Assembly: GCA_021414185.1 (NCBI GenBank)
Contig: JAIOOZ010000121.1
Span: forward strand, 1 to 15,619
DNA length: 15,619 bases
Direction: 5' to 3'
Source: Betaproteobacteria bacterium
GTDB taxonomy: Bacteria; Pseudomonadota; Gammaproteobacteria; Burkholderiales; SG8-41
The translations under genes were made by a program, and so were the position numbers. How positions within the stretch are numbered: position 1 is the stretch's first letter; each line of letters starts with the position of its first letter. The notes below the pieces were generated by a model. That model saw only the letters and a program-made list of their open reading frames with translations, did no database searches and was not told where the DNA came from. Below are positions 7,385 through 14,475 of the stretch, piece after piece.

Positions 7385-8230
7385 TCACCGCTTTTCCCGC
7401 TTCAGCAGCTCCGCCTTCCGTTCTATTCCCCAGCGGTAACCCGCGAGCTCGCCGCCTTTTCTGATCGCGCGGTGGCAGGGTATCAGCAGCGCCACGGGAT
7501 TAGTGGCAATGGCACGTGCGACCGCGCGTACCGCGTTCGGGTTGCCGGCTTTGCGCGCGAGTTCGCTGTACGAGCGCGTTTCTCCGTAAGGTATCGTTTG
7601 CAGCAATTTCCACACTTTGCGCTGAAACGCGGTAGCCCGGATATCGAGCGGCAGGGCAAGATCGATGTTGTCGCCGGCGAGGTAGGCCGCAATGGCCTTC
7701 ACGTAATCGCGCAAGCCATGGTCATCGCGCTTAACAGCGGCGGCGCTGAACTCGGCACGCAGTGCCGCGACAAGGTCCCCGGCGCGCGCGCCGAGGCTGA
7801 CCGTACAGATGCCGCGCGCGGTGGCGGCGACCAGCACCGCACCCAGAGTGGAACGAAAAGTCGTAAACCCGATGGCTACGCCCGCGCCTTTATTGCGATA
7901 ACGCGCGGGCGTCATGCCAAGCTGCGCCGATTTCTCATAGAGCCGGCTCGTCGAGCCGAAGCCCGCGTCAAGCATCGCCTGCGTGACCGAGCGGCCGCTA
8001 CCGACATGGTGCTTGAAGCGCGCGATGCGCTGTGCCTCCTGATATTCGCGCGGCGACACGCCGACCACCGCCTTAAAGAGGCGCTGCAGGTGAAACGGGC
8101 TCAGGTTGACGCGTCGTCCGAGGACGGCGAGCGTCACGCGTTCTGCGCAATGTGCGTCCAGGTACTGGCAAGCGGCAAGCACTCGTTGCTGGTGGTGCGA
8201 CTGCAGCGTAGCGGTATTCATGCGCGCCAT
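7385..8230 (-). CDS. Ada-like protein: AraC-type HTH plus O6-alkylguanine-DNA alkyltransferase, no phosphotriester domain
   Basis: The 281-residue protein joins an AraC/XylS helix-turn-helix domain (about residues 15-115, with SPFHLQRLFKAVVG and GFGSTSRLYEKS) to a methylated-DNA-protein-cysteine methyltransferase domain (about 120-278). The alkyl-acceptor motif is IPCHR with Cys252, and the asparagine hinge is visible as ATNPVALL. This domain removes O6-alkyl groups from guanine by a suicide transfer to the cysteine. E. coli Ada has an extra N-terminal zinc domain that repairs phosphotriesters and thereby activates transcription. It is absent here: the helix-turn-helix begins almost at the N-terminus, and no four-cysteine cluster is present. 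It follows argH on the same strand after 71 bases and may be cotranscribed. The repair role is secure. The regulatory role and its trigger are not. Confidence 0.9.
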   Translation of the reverse strand: MARMNTATLQSHHQQRVLAACQYLDAHCAERVTLAVLGRRVNLSPFHLQRLFKAVVGVSPREYQEAQRIARFKHHVGSGRSVTQAMLDAGFGSTSRLYEKSAQLGMTPARYRNKGAGVAIGFTTFRSTLGAVLVAATARGICTVSLGARAGDLVAALRAEFSAAAVKRDDHGLRDYVKAIAAYLAGDNIDLALPLDIRATAFQRKVWKLLQTIPYGETRSYSELARKAGNPNAVRAVARAIATNPVALLIPCHRAIRKGGELAGYRWGIERKAELLKREKR

Positions 8231-8301
8231 ATTAATCGCGATCGCGCGTGCGTTCTATCCGAATGTTGCGCCGGCGCTGCTATCCGGCCACACCGTTGCG
8301 T

Positions 8302-9699
8302 TCACGCCAGGGACTTGCGGCCCTTGGCGATGGCGGCTTTGACGCGCGCGGGCGCGGTGCCGCCGATGTGGCTGCGCGCTTTGAGTGCGCCGTCGAGCGT
8401 GAGTGCGGCGAACACGTCCTTGCCGATCAGCGGCGAGAACTGCTGCAAATCGGGCAGTTTCAGCGCGGCGAGATCGCAGCCGCGGCCTTCGGCGAAACGC
8501 ACCGCCTGGGCGACCGCTTCGTGCGCCTCGCGAAACGGCACGCCTTTTTTGACGAGGTAATCGGCGAGATCGGTCGCTGTCGCATAACCTTCCAGCGCGG
8601 CATTGCGCATGGCTTCCGCCTTGACCTCGATGCCGCCCAGCATTTCGCCGAACACGCGCAGGCTCGCGATGAGCGTGTCCACCGTATCGAACAGCGGTTC
8701 CTTGTCTTCCTGGTTGTCCTTGTTATAAGCGAGCGGCTGGCCTTTCATCAGGGTCAGCAACGCAAGCAGGTGGCCGTAGACGCGGCCGCTTTTGCCGCGG
8801 ATGAGTTCCGGCACGTCCGGATTTTTTTTCTGCGGCATGATCGACGAGCCGGTGCAAAAACGGTCGGCGAGATCGATGAACGCGAAACGCGGGTTCATCC
8901 AGATGATGATTTCCTCGCAAAAGCGCGACAGATGGGTCATGACCAGCGCGCCGGCGGCGCAGAATTCAATCGCGAAATCGCGATCGGACACCGCATCCAG
9001 CGAATTCTCGCAGACGCCGTCGAAACCGAGTTCCTTGGCCACCAGCAGGCGGTCGATCGGAAACGTCGTGCCGGCGAGCGCAGCACTCCCCAGCGGCAGG
9101 CGATTGACACGCTTCCGGCAATCGGCAAGCCGCTGCGCATCGCGATTGAGCATCTCGAAGTACGCCATCAGGTGGTGCGCGTACGACACCGGCTGCGCGA
9201 CCTGCATGTGCGTGAAGCCCGGCATGATGGTATCGGTGTGCTGGTCCGCGAGATCGAGCAATGCGCGCTGCGCGGCCTTGATCAGGCCGCTGATATCGTC
9301 GATCGCCGCGCGCAGATAGAGCCGCACATCGGTCGCCACCTGGTCGTTGCGGGAACGCGCGGTGTGCAACCGCTTGCCGGCGTCGCCGACCAGCGCAGTG
9401 AGGCGGCTCTCGATATTCATGTGCACGTCTTCGAGGTCGACCGACCATTTGAACTTGCCGGCGCGGATTTCCTCGCGGATCTGGGCGAGGCCTTTTTCGA
9501 TGGCCGCGAGGTCGTTTGCGCTCAGGATTTCAACTGCGTGCAGCATGCGCGCGTGCGCCACCGAGCCTTCTATGTCGAATTCAGCCAGCCGTTGGTCGAA
9601 ATCGACGGAGGCGGTAAACCGCTTGACGAGTTCAGTCACCGGCTCGTTGAAGCGTCCGGACCACGGCGTTGCCCCGTCTTTTTGTTTCTCTTGCGCCAC
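8302..9699 (-). CDS. argH: Argininosuccinate lyase
   Basis: This is the last step of arginine biosynthesis: argininosuccinate is split into arginine and fumarate by a cytoplasmic homotetramer. The protein has 465 residues from this start, the usual length. The fumarate-lyase signature GSSIMPQKKNPD lies at about residues 284-295 and contains the catalytic serine. The N-terminal WSGRFNEPV, the conserved HTARSRNDQVATD and the conserved THMQVAQPVS are all present. Two GTG starts compete, at 9699 and 9714. Neither has a good ribosome site. The shorter is chosen because it gives the usual short lead-in before WSGRF; the longer adds five residues. The gene is divergent from algZ with only 26 (or 11) bases between. 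Confidence 0.95.
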   Translation of the reverse strand: MAQEKQKDGATPWSGRFNEPVTELVKRFTASVDFDQRLAEFDIEGSVAHARMLHAVEILSANDLAAIEKGLAQIREEIRAGKFKWSVDLEDVHMNIESRLTALVGDAGKRLHTARSRNDQVATDVRLYLRAAIDDISGLIKAAQRALLDLADQHTDTIMPGFTHMQVAQPVSYAHHLMAYFEMLNRDAQRLADCRKRVNRLPLGSAALAGTTFPIDRLLVAKELGFDGVCENSLDAVSDRDFAIEFCAAGALVMTHLSRFCEEIIIWMNPRFAFIDLADRFCTGSSIMPQKKNPDVPELIRGKSGRVYGHLLALLTLMKGQPLAYNKDNQEDKEPLFDTVDTLIASLRVFGEMLGGIEVKAEAMRNAALEGYATATDLADYLVKKGVPFREAHEAVAQAVRFAEGRGCDLAALKLPDLQQFSPLIGKDVFAALTLDGALKARSHIGGTAPARVKAAIAKGRKSLA

Positions 9700-9719
9700 C
9701 TGTTGTGCTCTCACATAAT
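9691..9719 (+). promoter_or_regulatory. Candidate sigma-70 promoter for algZ
   Basis: TTGCGC (9691-9696), a 17-base spacer and CATAAT (9714-9719, five of six matches to the -10 consensus) form a plausible promoter lying over the start of argH. Transcription would begin near 9726, the algZ GTG itself, which would give a leaderless or nearly leaderless message. The -35 match is only three of six. Confidence 0.35.
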
Positions 9720-9725
9720 CAAGCG

Positions 9726-10733
9726 GTGAGTATAAATCAAAACGCCAACGCGGGCGCCCTGCCCAACTTCCGCAACCTCGGGATTTTGCTGCGTATTCTG
9801 GTAATCGTGGACGGCGCCTGCCTGGCCGCGGCGCTGTTGAAAACCACCGAGCCGCTGGTCCTGATAGAAGAGCTGATCGACGTCTCGTCATTGGTGCAGC
9901 CGGTGCTGATGTTGAGCCTGCTGGTGCTCGCTGCCGCCAACGACTGGCTGCACCGGTTGCGTTACTGGCACGCGATTGCCGCGGTCGTCGTGCTCGAACT
10001 CGTAATCACGACGGGGGTGTATTACCTCGGCCTGAATTTGTTCAGCGGCATGGGGGCGCTTGAGCGCTACTGGATATTCACGTTGCTGCTGACCGGCGTG
10101 CTGATCGGTTACTTTGATTTGCGCGGACGCGCGTTGTCGCCGGCGCTGGCGGAAGCCCGACTGCAGGCGCTGCAGGCGCGCATCCGCCCGCATTTCCTGT
10201 TCAACAGCATCAACGCCGTGCTCTCCCTGATGCGCCAGGAACCGCGCCGCGCCGAGCAGGCGCTCGAAGATCTCGCCGATCTTTTTCGCGTGCTGATGGC
10301 CGACAACCGCCAGTTGGCGCCGATCGCGCGCGAAGTTGAGCTCGCCAAGCAGTACCTGAGCATAGAGCAATTGCGCCTGGGCGAGCGGTTGCGCATAGAA
10401 TGGGACGTCGCCCATATGCCGGCGGACGCGCTGATTCCGCCGCTGGTGCTGCAGCCGTTGCTGGAAAACGCCGTGTATCACGGCATAGAGCCGCGCACCG
10501 AACCGGGCACCATCAATATCCTGATCAATCGCGATGGCGAGCAGATACATCTGGTGCTGCGCAATCCGTACCGTCCCGACGGCACCCACCATGCGGGCAA
10601 CCGTATGGCGCTCGCCAACATCCGCGAGCGGCTCGCGCTGCATTTCGACGTCGAGGCCCGCATCAAAACGGTGGCGACGGCGGATACTTATGAGGTGCGC
10701 ATTGTGATTCCCTACCTGAAGGCACGGGCCTGA
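9726..10733 (+). CDS. algZ: LytS/AlgZ-type sensor histidine kinase
   Basis: This 335-residue membrane sensor belongs to the His_kinase (PF06580-type) family and pairs with the LytTR regulator that follows. The N-terminal part has about four hydrophobic segments (residues 15-125). The phospho-acceptor region reads RIRPHFLFNSINAVLSLM, with His156. The ATP-binding domain shows LQPLLENAVYHGIEP near residue 250 and the later NRMALANIRERL. The GTG at 9726 is chosen because it starts the coherent protein; an upstream in-frame TTG would push it into argH. No ribosome site precedes the GTG. The gene overlaps algR by one base (TGATG), so the two are translated together. In pseudomonads the homologous pair controls alginate, motility and virulence; the regulon here is unknown. 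Confidence 0.9.
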   Translation: MSINQNANAGALPNFRNLGILLRILVIVDGACLAAALLKTTEPLVLIEELIDVSSLVQPVLMLSLLVLAAANDWLHRLRYWHAIAAVVVLELVITTGVYYLGLNLFSGMGALERYWIFTLLLTGVLIGYFDLRGRALSPALAEARLQALQARIRPHFLFNSINAVLSLMRQEPRRAEQALEDLADLFRVLMADNRQLAPIAREVELAKQYLSIEQLRLGERLRIEWDVAHMPADALIPPLVLQPLLENAVYHGIEPRTEPGTINILINRDGEQIHLVLRNPYRPDGTHHAGNRMALANIRERLALHFDVEARIKTVATADTYEVRIVIPYLKARA

Positions 10734-11500
10734 TGACCGCCGAGCAGCCGCTGCGCGTGCTGGTCGTCGACGACGAGGCGCCCGCGCGCAATCGTCTGCG
10801 CGATCTCCTGGGCGACTGCGCGCTCAAGATGCCGCTCGAGATTGCCGGCGAGGCCGCGAACGGCCGCGAGGCGCTCGCGCTGCTGCCGGCGTGCGACGCC
10901 GACGTGGTGCTGCTCGACATCCGGATGCCGGAAATGGACGGCATCGAAGTGGCGCAGCACATCCAGAAGCTGGACGAGCCGCCGGCCGTGATATTCACCA
11001 CCGCCTACGACGCTTATGCGCTGAAAGCTTTTGAAGTGCACGCCATCGACTATCTGTTAAAGCCGATCCGGCTCGCCCGCCTGTTCGAGGCGCTGTCGCG
11101 CGCCCGCTCGCTGGCGCCGTTGCGGCCCGACGTGCTGCGCGAAATGAAACCGGACGCGCGCAGTCATCTGTCGGTCAATGAGCGCGGGCGCATCCACCTG
11201 ATACCGCTGGCCGACATCGCATTTCTCAAAGCCGAGTTAAAATACGTTACCGTGCGCACCGCCGAACGCGAATTTCTGCTTGAAGAATCGTTGTCGAAGC
11301 TCGAACAGGAATTTTTCGGACGCTTCGTGCGCATACATCGCAACTGCCTGGTGGCCAAGGATGCGATTCGCGGTTTCGAGCGCGCCACCGATGCCGATGG
11401 CGAAGGCCATTGGGTAGTGGTACTGAACAACGTTGCCGAGAAACTCGCGGTAAGCCGGCGCCAGCAGCATATCGTGCGCGAACTGGGGAGAATTTTATGA
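10733..11500 (+). CDS. algR: LytTR-family response regulator, AlgR type
   Basis: This 255-residue response regulator has a CheY-like receiver (residues 7-125) and a LytTR DNA-binding domain (about 150-250). The acidic pocket is VVDDE at 10-14, the phospho-acceptor is Asp62 in LLDIRMP, and the conserved Thr and Lys appear in FTTAYD and LLKPIR. The LytTR domain shows IAFLKAELKYVTVRT and FVRIHRNCLV, typical of the family. The ATG overlaps the algZ stop by one base, and the stop overlaps the ATG of the next gene (ATGA), so three genes are translationally linked. The symbol rests on synteny and domains (argH-algZ-algR next to hem genes). The target genes cannot be inferred. Confidence 0.92.
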   Translation: MTAEQPLRVLVVDDEAPARNRLRDLLGDCALKMPLEIAGEAANGREALALLPACDADVVLLDIRMPEMDGIEVAQHIQKLDEPPAVIFTTAYDAYALKAFEVHAIDYLLKPIRLARLFEALSRARSLAPLRPDVLREMKPDARSHLSVNERGRIHLIPLADIAFLKAELKYVTVRTAEREFLLEESLSKLEQEFFGRFVRIHRNCLVAKDAIRGFERATDADGEGHWVVVLNNVAEKLAVSRRQQHIVRELGRIL

Positions 11501-12063
11501 CTTCACGCCTGACTCTTTTTTGCGTTCTCAGCTTTGCGGCGGTTGCCAGCGCGGCGGCAGACATGCCGTTCGGCGTGCTCGACATCGGCCTCGGCGCCAG
11601 TTACGCGCGGCTGGAGCGCGATCTGGATTTTCGCGACATCGATGCATCTCTGGCCAAGCCGCGCGCAGGCAAGCCCGATCTCGGCAAGCGCGGTTACGGC
11701 TGCATGCAGCGCGACGACGATTTTGCCGACGTCGGCTGCGTATCGCACACCGAGCTGCTCAACGGCGTCGAGACGCGTGAAATCCGGCTGCATTTTCTCG
11801 ATGGTCGCCTGCAGCAGTTTTCGCTGTCCGCGGAAGTGCGGAATTTCGACGCGGTGATTGCCTACCTGAGCGGGCGCTACGGCGCACCGCAAACCCTGCC
11901 GATGCAAAATGCAAGTGATCAACCAGGCGTCAAGTGGCAGAGCGAAGCAGGGCAGGTCGTCGCCTATCGCGGTAAAGACCTGGTGTTCGTGAATTTCGAA
12001 CTCGCGTCGTATCCCGCCGCGGTCAAGCGCAAGCGCGAAGGCCAGCGCCTGCAGTGCGGCTAG
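11497..12063 (+). CDS. Exported protein of unknown function, coupled to algR
   Basis: The 188-residue product starts with a clear Sec signal peptide (MTSRLTLFCVLSFAAVASAA, cleavage near residue 20), so it should be periplasmic. I do not recognise the mature part. It has two cysteines about 14 residues apart (YGCMQ and VGCVS), a likely beta-rich middle (REIRLHFLDGRLQQFSLS), the segment YLSGRYGAP, then KWQSEAGQVVAYRG and a third cysteine three residues before the end (LQCG). The ATG overlaps the algR stop (ATGA) and has a strong GGGGAG site six bases upstream, so it belongs to the algZR transcript. It might act in the same sensory pathway or be a regulated output, but nothing in the sequence decides this. 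Confidence 0.85.
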   Translation: MTSRLTLFCVLSFAAVASAAADMPFGVLDIGLGASYARLERDLDFRDIDASLAKPRAGKPDLGKRGYGCMQRDDDFADVGCVSHTELLNGVETREIRLHFLDGRLQQFSLSAEVRNFDAVIAYLSGRYGAPQTLPMQNASDQPGVKWQSEAGQVVAYRGKDLVFVNFELASYPAAVKRKREGQRLQCG

Positions 12064-12079
12064 CGGTAGCGATCAACGA

Positions 12080-12574
12080 TCAGCGATTGCGCAGCTTGAG
12101 GCGCGCGGTGTCGATCGCCTGTTCCAGATAAAGATTGTAGAAATCCGGCACGTTGAGGCCGACGATCGCGTCGGCAAGCGGCTCGCCCCGCGCATTGACG
12201 ACGATCACCGTCGGCACTGCCTGCACCGCGTATTTGCGCGCGAATTCGCCGTGGGTCGTCTGGTTGCCGTCGAAATCGCGCAGCGGGATCAGGTCGTTGG
12301 GCGCTTCGATCTCACGGATAATCACTTGCGAACCGTAGCCGGCGCTCGCACTCAGCGGTTCGAGATGGTTTTTCCTGGCGCGCGCGCAATACGGGCAGCC
12401 GGGCCGCGTGAACACCAGCATGACAGGCAGGTTGCGCGCGGCGGCGACTTTACCGAGCGCCGCAAAATCGTCGGCATACTGGAGCAGCGGTACTTGCGTC
12501 TGCGCGCAGGCCGCGCCGACGCTGCATGCTAGAATCAAAAGCAGCAGACGGAATTGCCGCAGGTAATTTGTCAT
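12080..12574 (-). CDS. Exported thioredoxin-fold protein with CPYC motif
   Basis: The 164-residue protein has a Sec signal peptide (hydrophobic RLLLLILACSVGAACA, cleavage after Ala-Cys-Ala near residue 25) and a thioredoxin-like domain. The redox motif is CPYC at residues 60-63 within FTRPGCPYCARAR, and the cis-proline loop follows as VQAVPTVIVVN. It probably acts in the periplasm as a thiol-disulfide reductase or oxidase. CPYC is typical of glutaredoxins but also occurs in SoxW-like and TlpA-like proteins, so direction and partner are open. The start at 12574 is preferred because GGA lies eight bases upstream; an ATG two codons earlier is possible. It converges on the preceding gene, leaving 16 bases between stops, and is divergent from hemC, whose promoter lies inside its signal-peptide region. 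Confidence 0.85.
   Translation of the reverse strand: MTNYLRQFRLLLLILACSVGAACAQTQVPLLQYADDFAALGKVAAARNLPVMLVFTRPGCPYCARARKNHLEPLSASAGYGSQVIIREIEAPNDLIPLRDFDGNQTTHGEFARKYAVQAVPTVIVVNARGEPLADAIVGLNVPDFYNLYLEQAIDTARLKLRNR
12527..12535 (+). promoter_or_regulatory. Candidate extended -10 promoter for hemC
   Basis: TGCTAGAAT combines the extended -10 TGN with TAGAAT, five of six matches to the consensus. It lies 64 bases before the hemC GTG, inside the 5' part of the divergent thioredoxin-like gene. No good -35 box is present at 17 bases, as is usual for extended -10 promoters. hemC needs its own promoter because the gene before it points the other way. Confidence 0.4.
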
Positions 12575-12599
12575 ATCCATGTTCCGGCAGGAAAAACGC

Positions 12600-13547
12600 G
12601 TGACCAGCGCCGCTTCGAACCACCCATTGTTGAGCCTAGTGATCGCGTCGCGTGAAAGCGCGCTGGCGCTGTGGCAGGCGCGCAATATCGAAGCGCGGCT
12701 CGCCGCATTATATCCGCAAACAAAAATTACCATTCGCGGCATGACCACGCAGGGCGACCGCATACTCGACCGCGCGCTCGACAAGAGCGGCGGCAAAGGC
12801 CTGTTCGTCAAGGAGCTCGAAGACGCGCTTGCCGCCGGCAGCGCCGACATCGCGGTGCATTCGATGAAAGACGTGCCGATGGTGTTGCCGCCCGGCTTCG
12901 CGATTGCGGCGATCGCCGAACGCGCCGATTCGCGGGATGCTTTCGTCTCCAATCAATATGCGGATTTTTCCGCGCTGCCCGACGGCAGTTGCGTGGGAAC
13001 TTCCAGCCTGCGCCGTGAAAGCCAGATTCGCGCGCGCTTCCCACGGCTCAAAATCGAGCCTTTGCGCGGCAACGTGCAAACCCGGTTGAAGAAGCTCGAT
13101 GACGGCCAGTATGCGGCCATCGTGCTGGCGGCCGCGGGATTGAAGCGGCTGGGGCTTGCCGACCGTATTACTGCCATCCTCACGCCCGAAGACAGTCTGC
13201 CGGCGCCGGGGCAGGGCGCTTTGGGCATCGAATGCCGCGCCGATCGCGCCGACCTGATAGCCATGATGCAGCCGCTTGATCACGCCGAGACCGCAGCGTG
13301 CGTGCGTGCGGAGCGCGCGTTGTCCCGCGCATTGTCCGGCAATTGCCAGTTGCCGCTGGGTGCGTACGCGCAGGCGGAAGGCGGCAGCCTGCGACTGCGC
13401 GGTTTCGTCGCGAGCCCGGACGGCGCGAAATTCGTGCGCGCTGAATTGACCGCCGACGCGCGCGATCCGGAAGCGCTGGGAAATGAACTCGCCGCGCGGC
13501 TGCGCGCGCTGGGCGCGACGGATATACTCGCTGCACTTGAATCATGA
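12600..13547 (+). CDS. hemC: Porphobilinogen deaminase (hydroxymethylbilane synthase)
   Basis: This cytoplasmic enzyme joins four porphobilinogen molecules into hydroxymethylbilane in haem and sirohaem synthesis. The 315-residue length is normal. The catalytic aspartate is Asp91 in HSMKDVP, and the dipyrromethane cofactor is attached to Cys249 in SGNCQLPLG. The N-terminal IASRESALALWQA and the segment GTSSLRRESQIRA are family signatures. The GTG start is supported by AGGA seven bases upstream; an earlier in-frame ATG at 12579 lacks such a site. It is divergent from the thioredoxin-like gene and followed by hemD after a 94-base gap filled by an unusual repeat. Confidence 0.97.
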   Translation: MTSAASNHPLLSLVIASRESALALWQARNIEARLAALYPQTKITIRGMTTQGDRILDRALDKSGGKGLFVKELEDALAAGSADIAVHSMKDVPMVLPPGFAIAAIAERADSRDAFVSNQYADFSALPDGSCVGTSSLRRESQIRARFPRLKIEPLRGNVQTRLKKLDDGQYAAIVLAAAGLKRLGLADRITAILTPEDSLPAPGQGALGIECRADRADLIAMMQPLDHAETAACVRAERALSRALSGNCQLPLGAYAQAEGGSLRLRGFVASPDGAKFVRAELTADARDPEALGNELAARLRALGATDILAALES

Positions 13548-13633
13548 GAGGGGCGAGAGGCGAGAGGCGAGAGGCGGAAGGCGACGCCGCGCAGGCGCGG
13601 TTTACTCCCCACTCCTCACTCCTCACCCCTCAC
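13548..13633. repeat. Purine/pyrimidine heptad inverted-repeat element between hemC and hemD
   Basis: The left arm carries GAGAGGC three times in a row (13555-13575), flanked by the variants GAGGGGC before and GGAAGGC after. The right arm carries CACTCCT twice (13610-13623), then CACCCCT (13624-13630). A small perfect hairpin, CCGCG-CAGG-CGCGG (13587-13600), sits at the centre. The arms are imperfect reverse complements: GAGGCGAGAGG pairs with CCTCACTCCTC at 9 of 11 positions. The transcript could therefore fold into one long hairpin. It starts right after the hemC stop and ends about nine bases before the hemD start. Confidence 0.75.
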
Positions 13634-13641
13634 GCATTTGG

Positions 13642-14427
13642 ATGAGCGAAGCGGGCAAAAGCAAAGCGCTCGCGGGCAAAGGGATAGTGGTGACGCGTCC
13701 CGCACGCCAGTCCGCGCAACTCGCCGAAGCGATCTGCGCCGCGGGCGGCCATGCCATTCTGTTCCCGGCGATCGAGATTGCCGACATCGACGACACGCGA
13801 CCTCTCCTGGCGTTGATCGACCGGCTCGACGATTTCGACCGTGCGATTTTCATCAGCCCCAACGCAGTCTATAAGGCGATGACGCTGATCAAGGCGCGGC
13901 GTGCTTTGCCGCCGCAGTTGGCGTTCGCGGCAGTCGGCCAGGCGACCGTGCGCGAGCTGGCAAACTTCGGAGTGGCCGCGGCGACGGCACCGGCGCGCTT
14001 CGACAGCGAAGCGCTGCTCGCACTGCCCGAAATGCAGGACGTCGCGGGCAAACGCTTGATCATTTTCCGCGGCGTCGGCGGCCGCGAATTGCTGGGCGAG
14101 ACGCTGACTACGCGCGGCGCCGCCGTCGAATACGCCGAATGCTATCGCCGTGTGCTGCCGCGCGCCGATCCCGCGCCATTGTTGAAGGCATGGGAACGCA
14201 ATGAGGTGCACGCGGTCGTCGTCACCAGCAGCGAAGGGCTGCGTAATCTGCATGAACTCGTCGGCGCGCCGGGCCGGCCGTGGTTGCAGAAGACCCCGCT
14301 GTTCGTGCCGCATCCGCGCATCGCCGCTGCCGCGCGCGAGTTGAACCTCGACGCCGTCGTTGAGACCGCGCAGGGCGACGACGGACTCATGCAGGGCCTG
14401 CAGCAATGGTTTGCCGCGCACGCCTGA
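13642..14427 (+). CDS. hemD: Uroporphyrinogen-III synthase
   Basis: This cytoplasmic enzyme closes hydroxymethylbilane to uroporphyrinogen III with inversion of ring D, the step after HemC. The 261-residue length fits. The family is poorly conserved, but the visible features agree: the opening KGIVVTRPARQSAQLAEAI, FISPNAVYKAM near residue 73, AAVGQATVREL near residue 95, VEYAECYRR, and the later VVVTSSEGLRNL. The ATG at 13642 is used because it places the first strand at the usual distance. There is no good ribosome site before it, only the repeat element. Its place directly after hemC and before hemX makes the call secure. Confidence 0.93.
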   Translation: MSEAGKSKALAGKGIVVTRPARQSAQLAEAICAAGGHAILFPAIEIADIDDTRPLLALIDRLDDFDRAIFISPNAVYKAMTLIKARRALPPQLAFAAVGQATVRELANFGVAAATAPARFDSEALLALPEMQDVAGKRLIIFRGVGGRELLGETLTTRGAAVEYAECYRRVLPRADPAPLLKAWERNEVHAVVVTSSEGLRNLHELVGAPGRPWLQKTPLFVPHPRIAAAARELNLDAVVETAQGDDGLMQGLQQWFAAHA

Positions 14428-14475
14428 ATGCACACGCCTGTTTACAGCAACACTGTCACTGATTAGAGTGAGCTG

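Noticed and set aside
8237..8246. CGCGATCGCG palindrome upstream of the Ada-like gene as an operator
   Set aside because: Such words are frequent by composition in this DNA, and AraC-type proteins usually bind direct rather than inverted repeats.
7361..8560. A 399-codon open frame on the plus strand, opposite the Ada-like gene and the end of argH
   Set aside because: It spans two real minus-strand genes, and its translation is compositionally biased without motifs.
8248..9729. A 493-codon open frame on the plus strand, opposite argH
   Set aside because: The minus strand carries an intact argH with its catalytic signature. The opposite frame is charged low-complexity sequence.
14428..14475. 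The hemD-hemX gap as a site of a promoter or terminator
   Set aside because: No hairpin with a U-tract and no credible -35/-10 pair was seen; the two genes are most simply cotranscribed.
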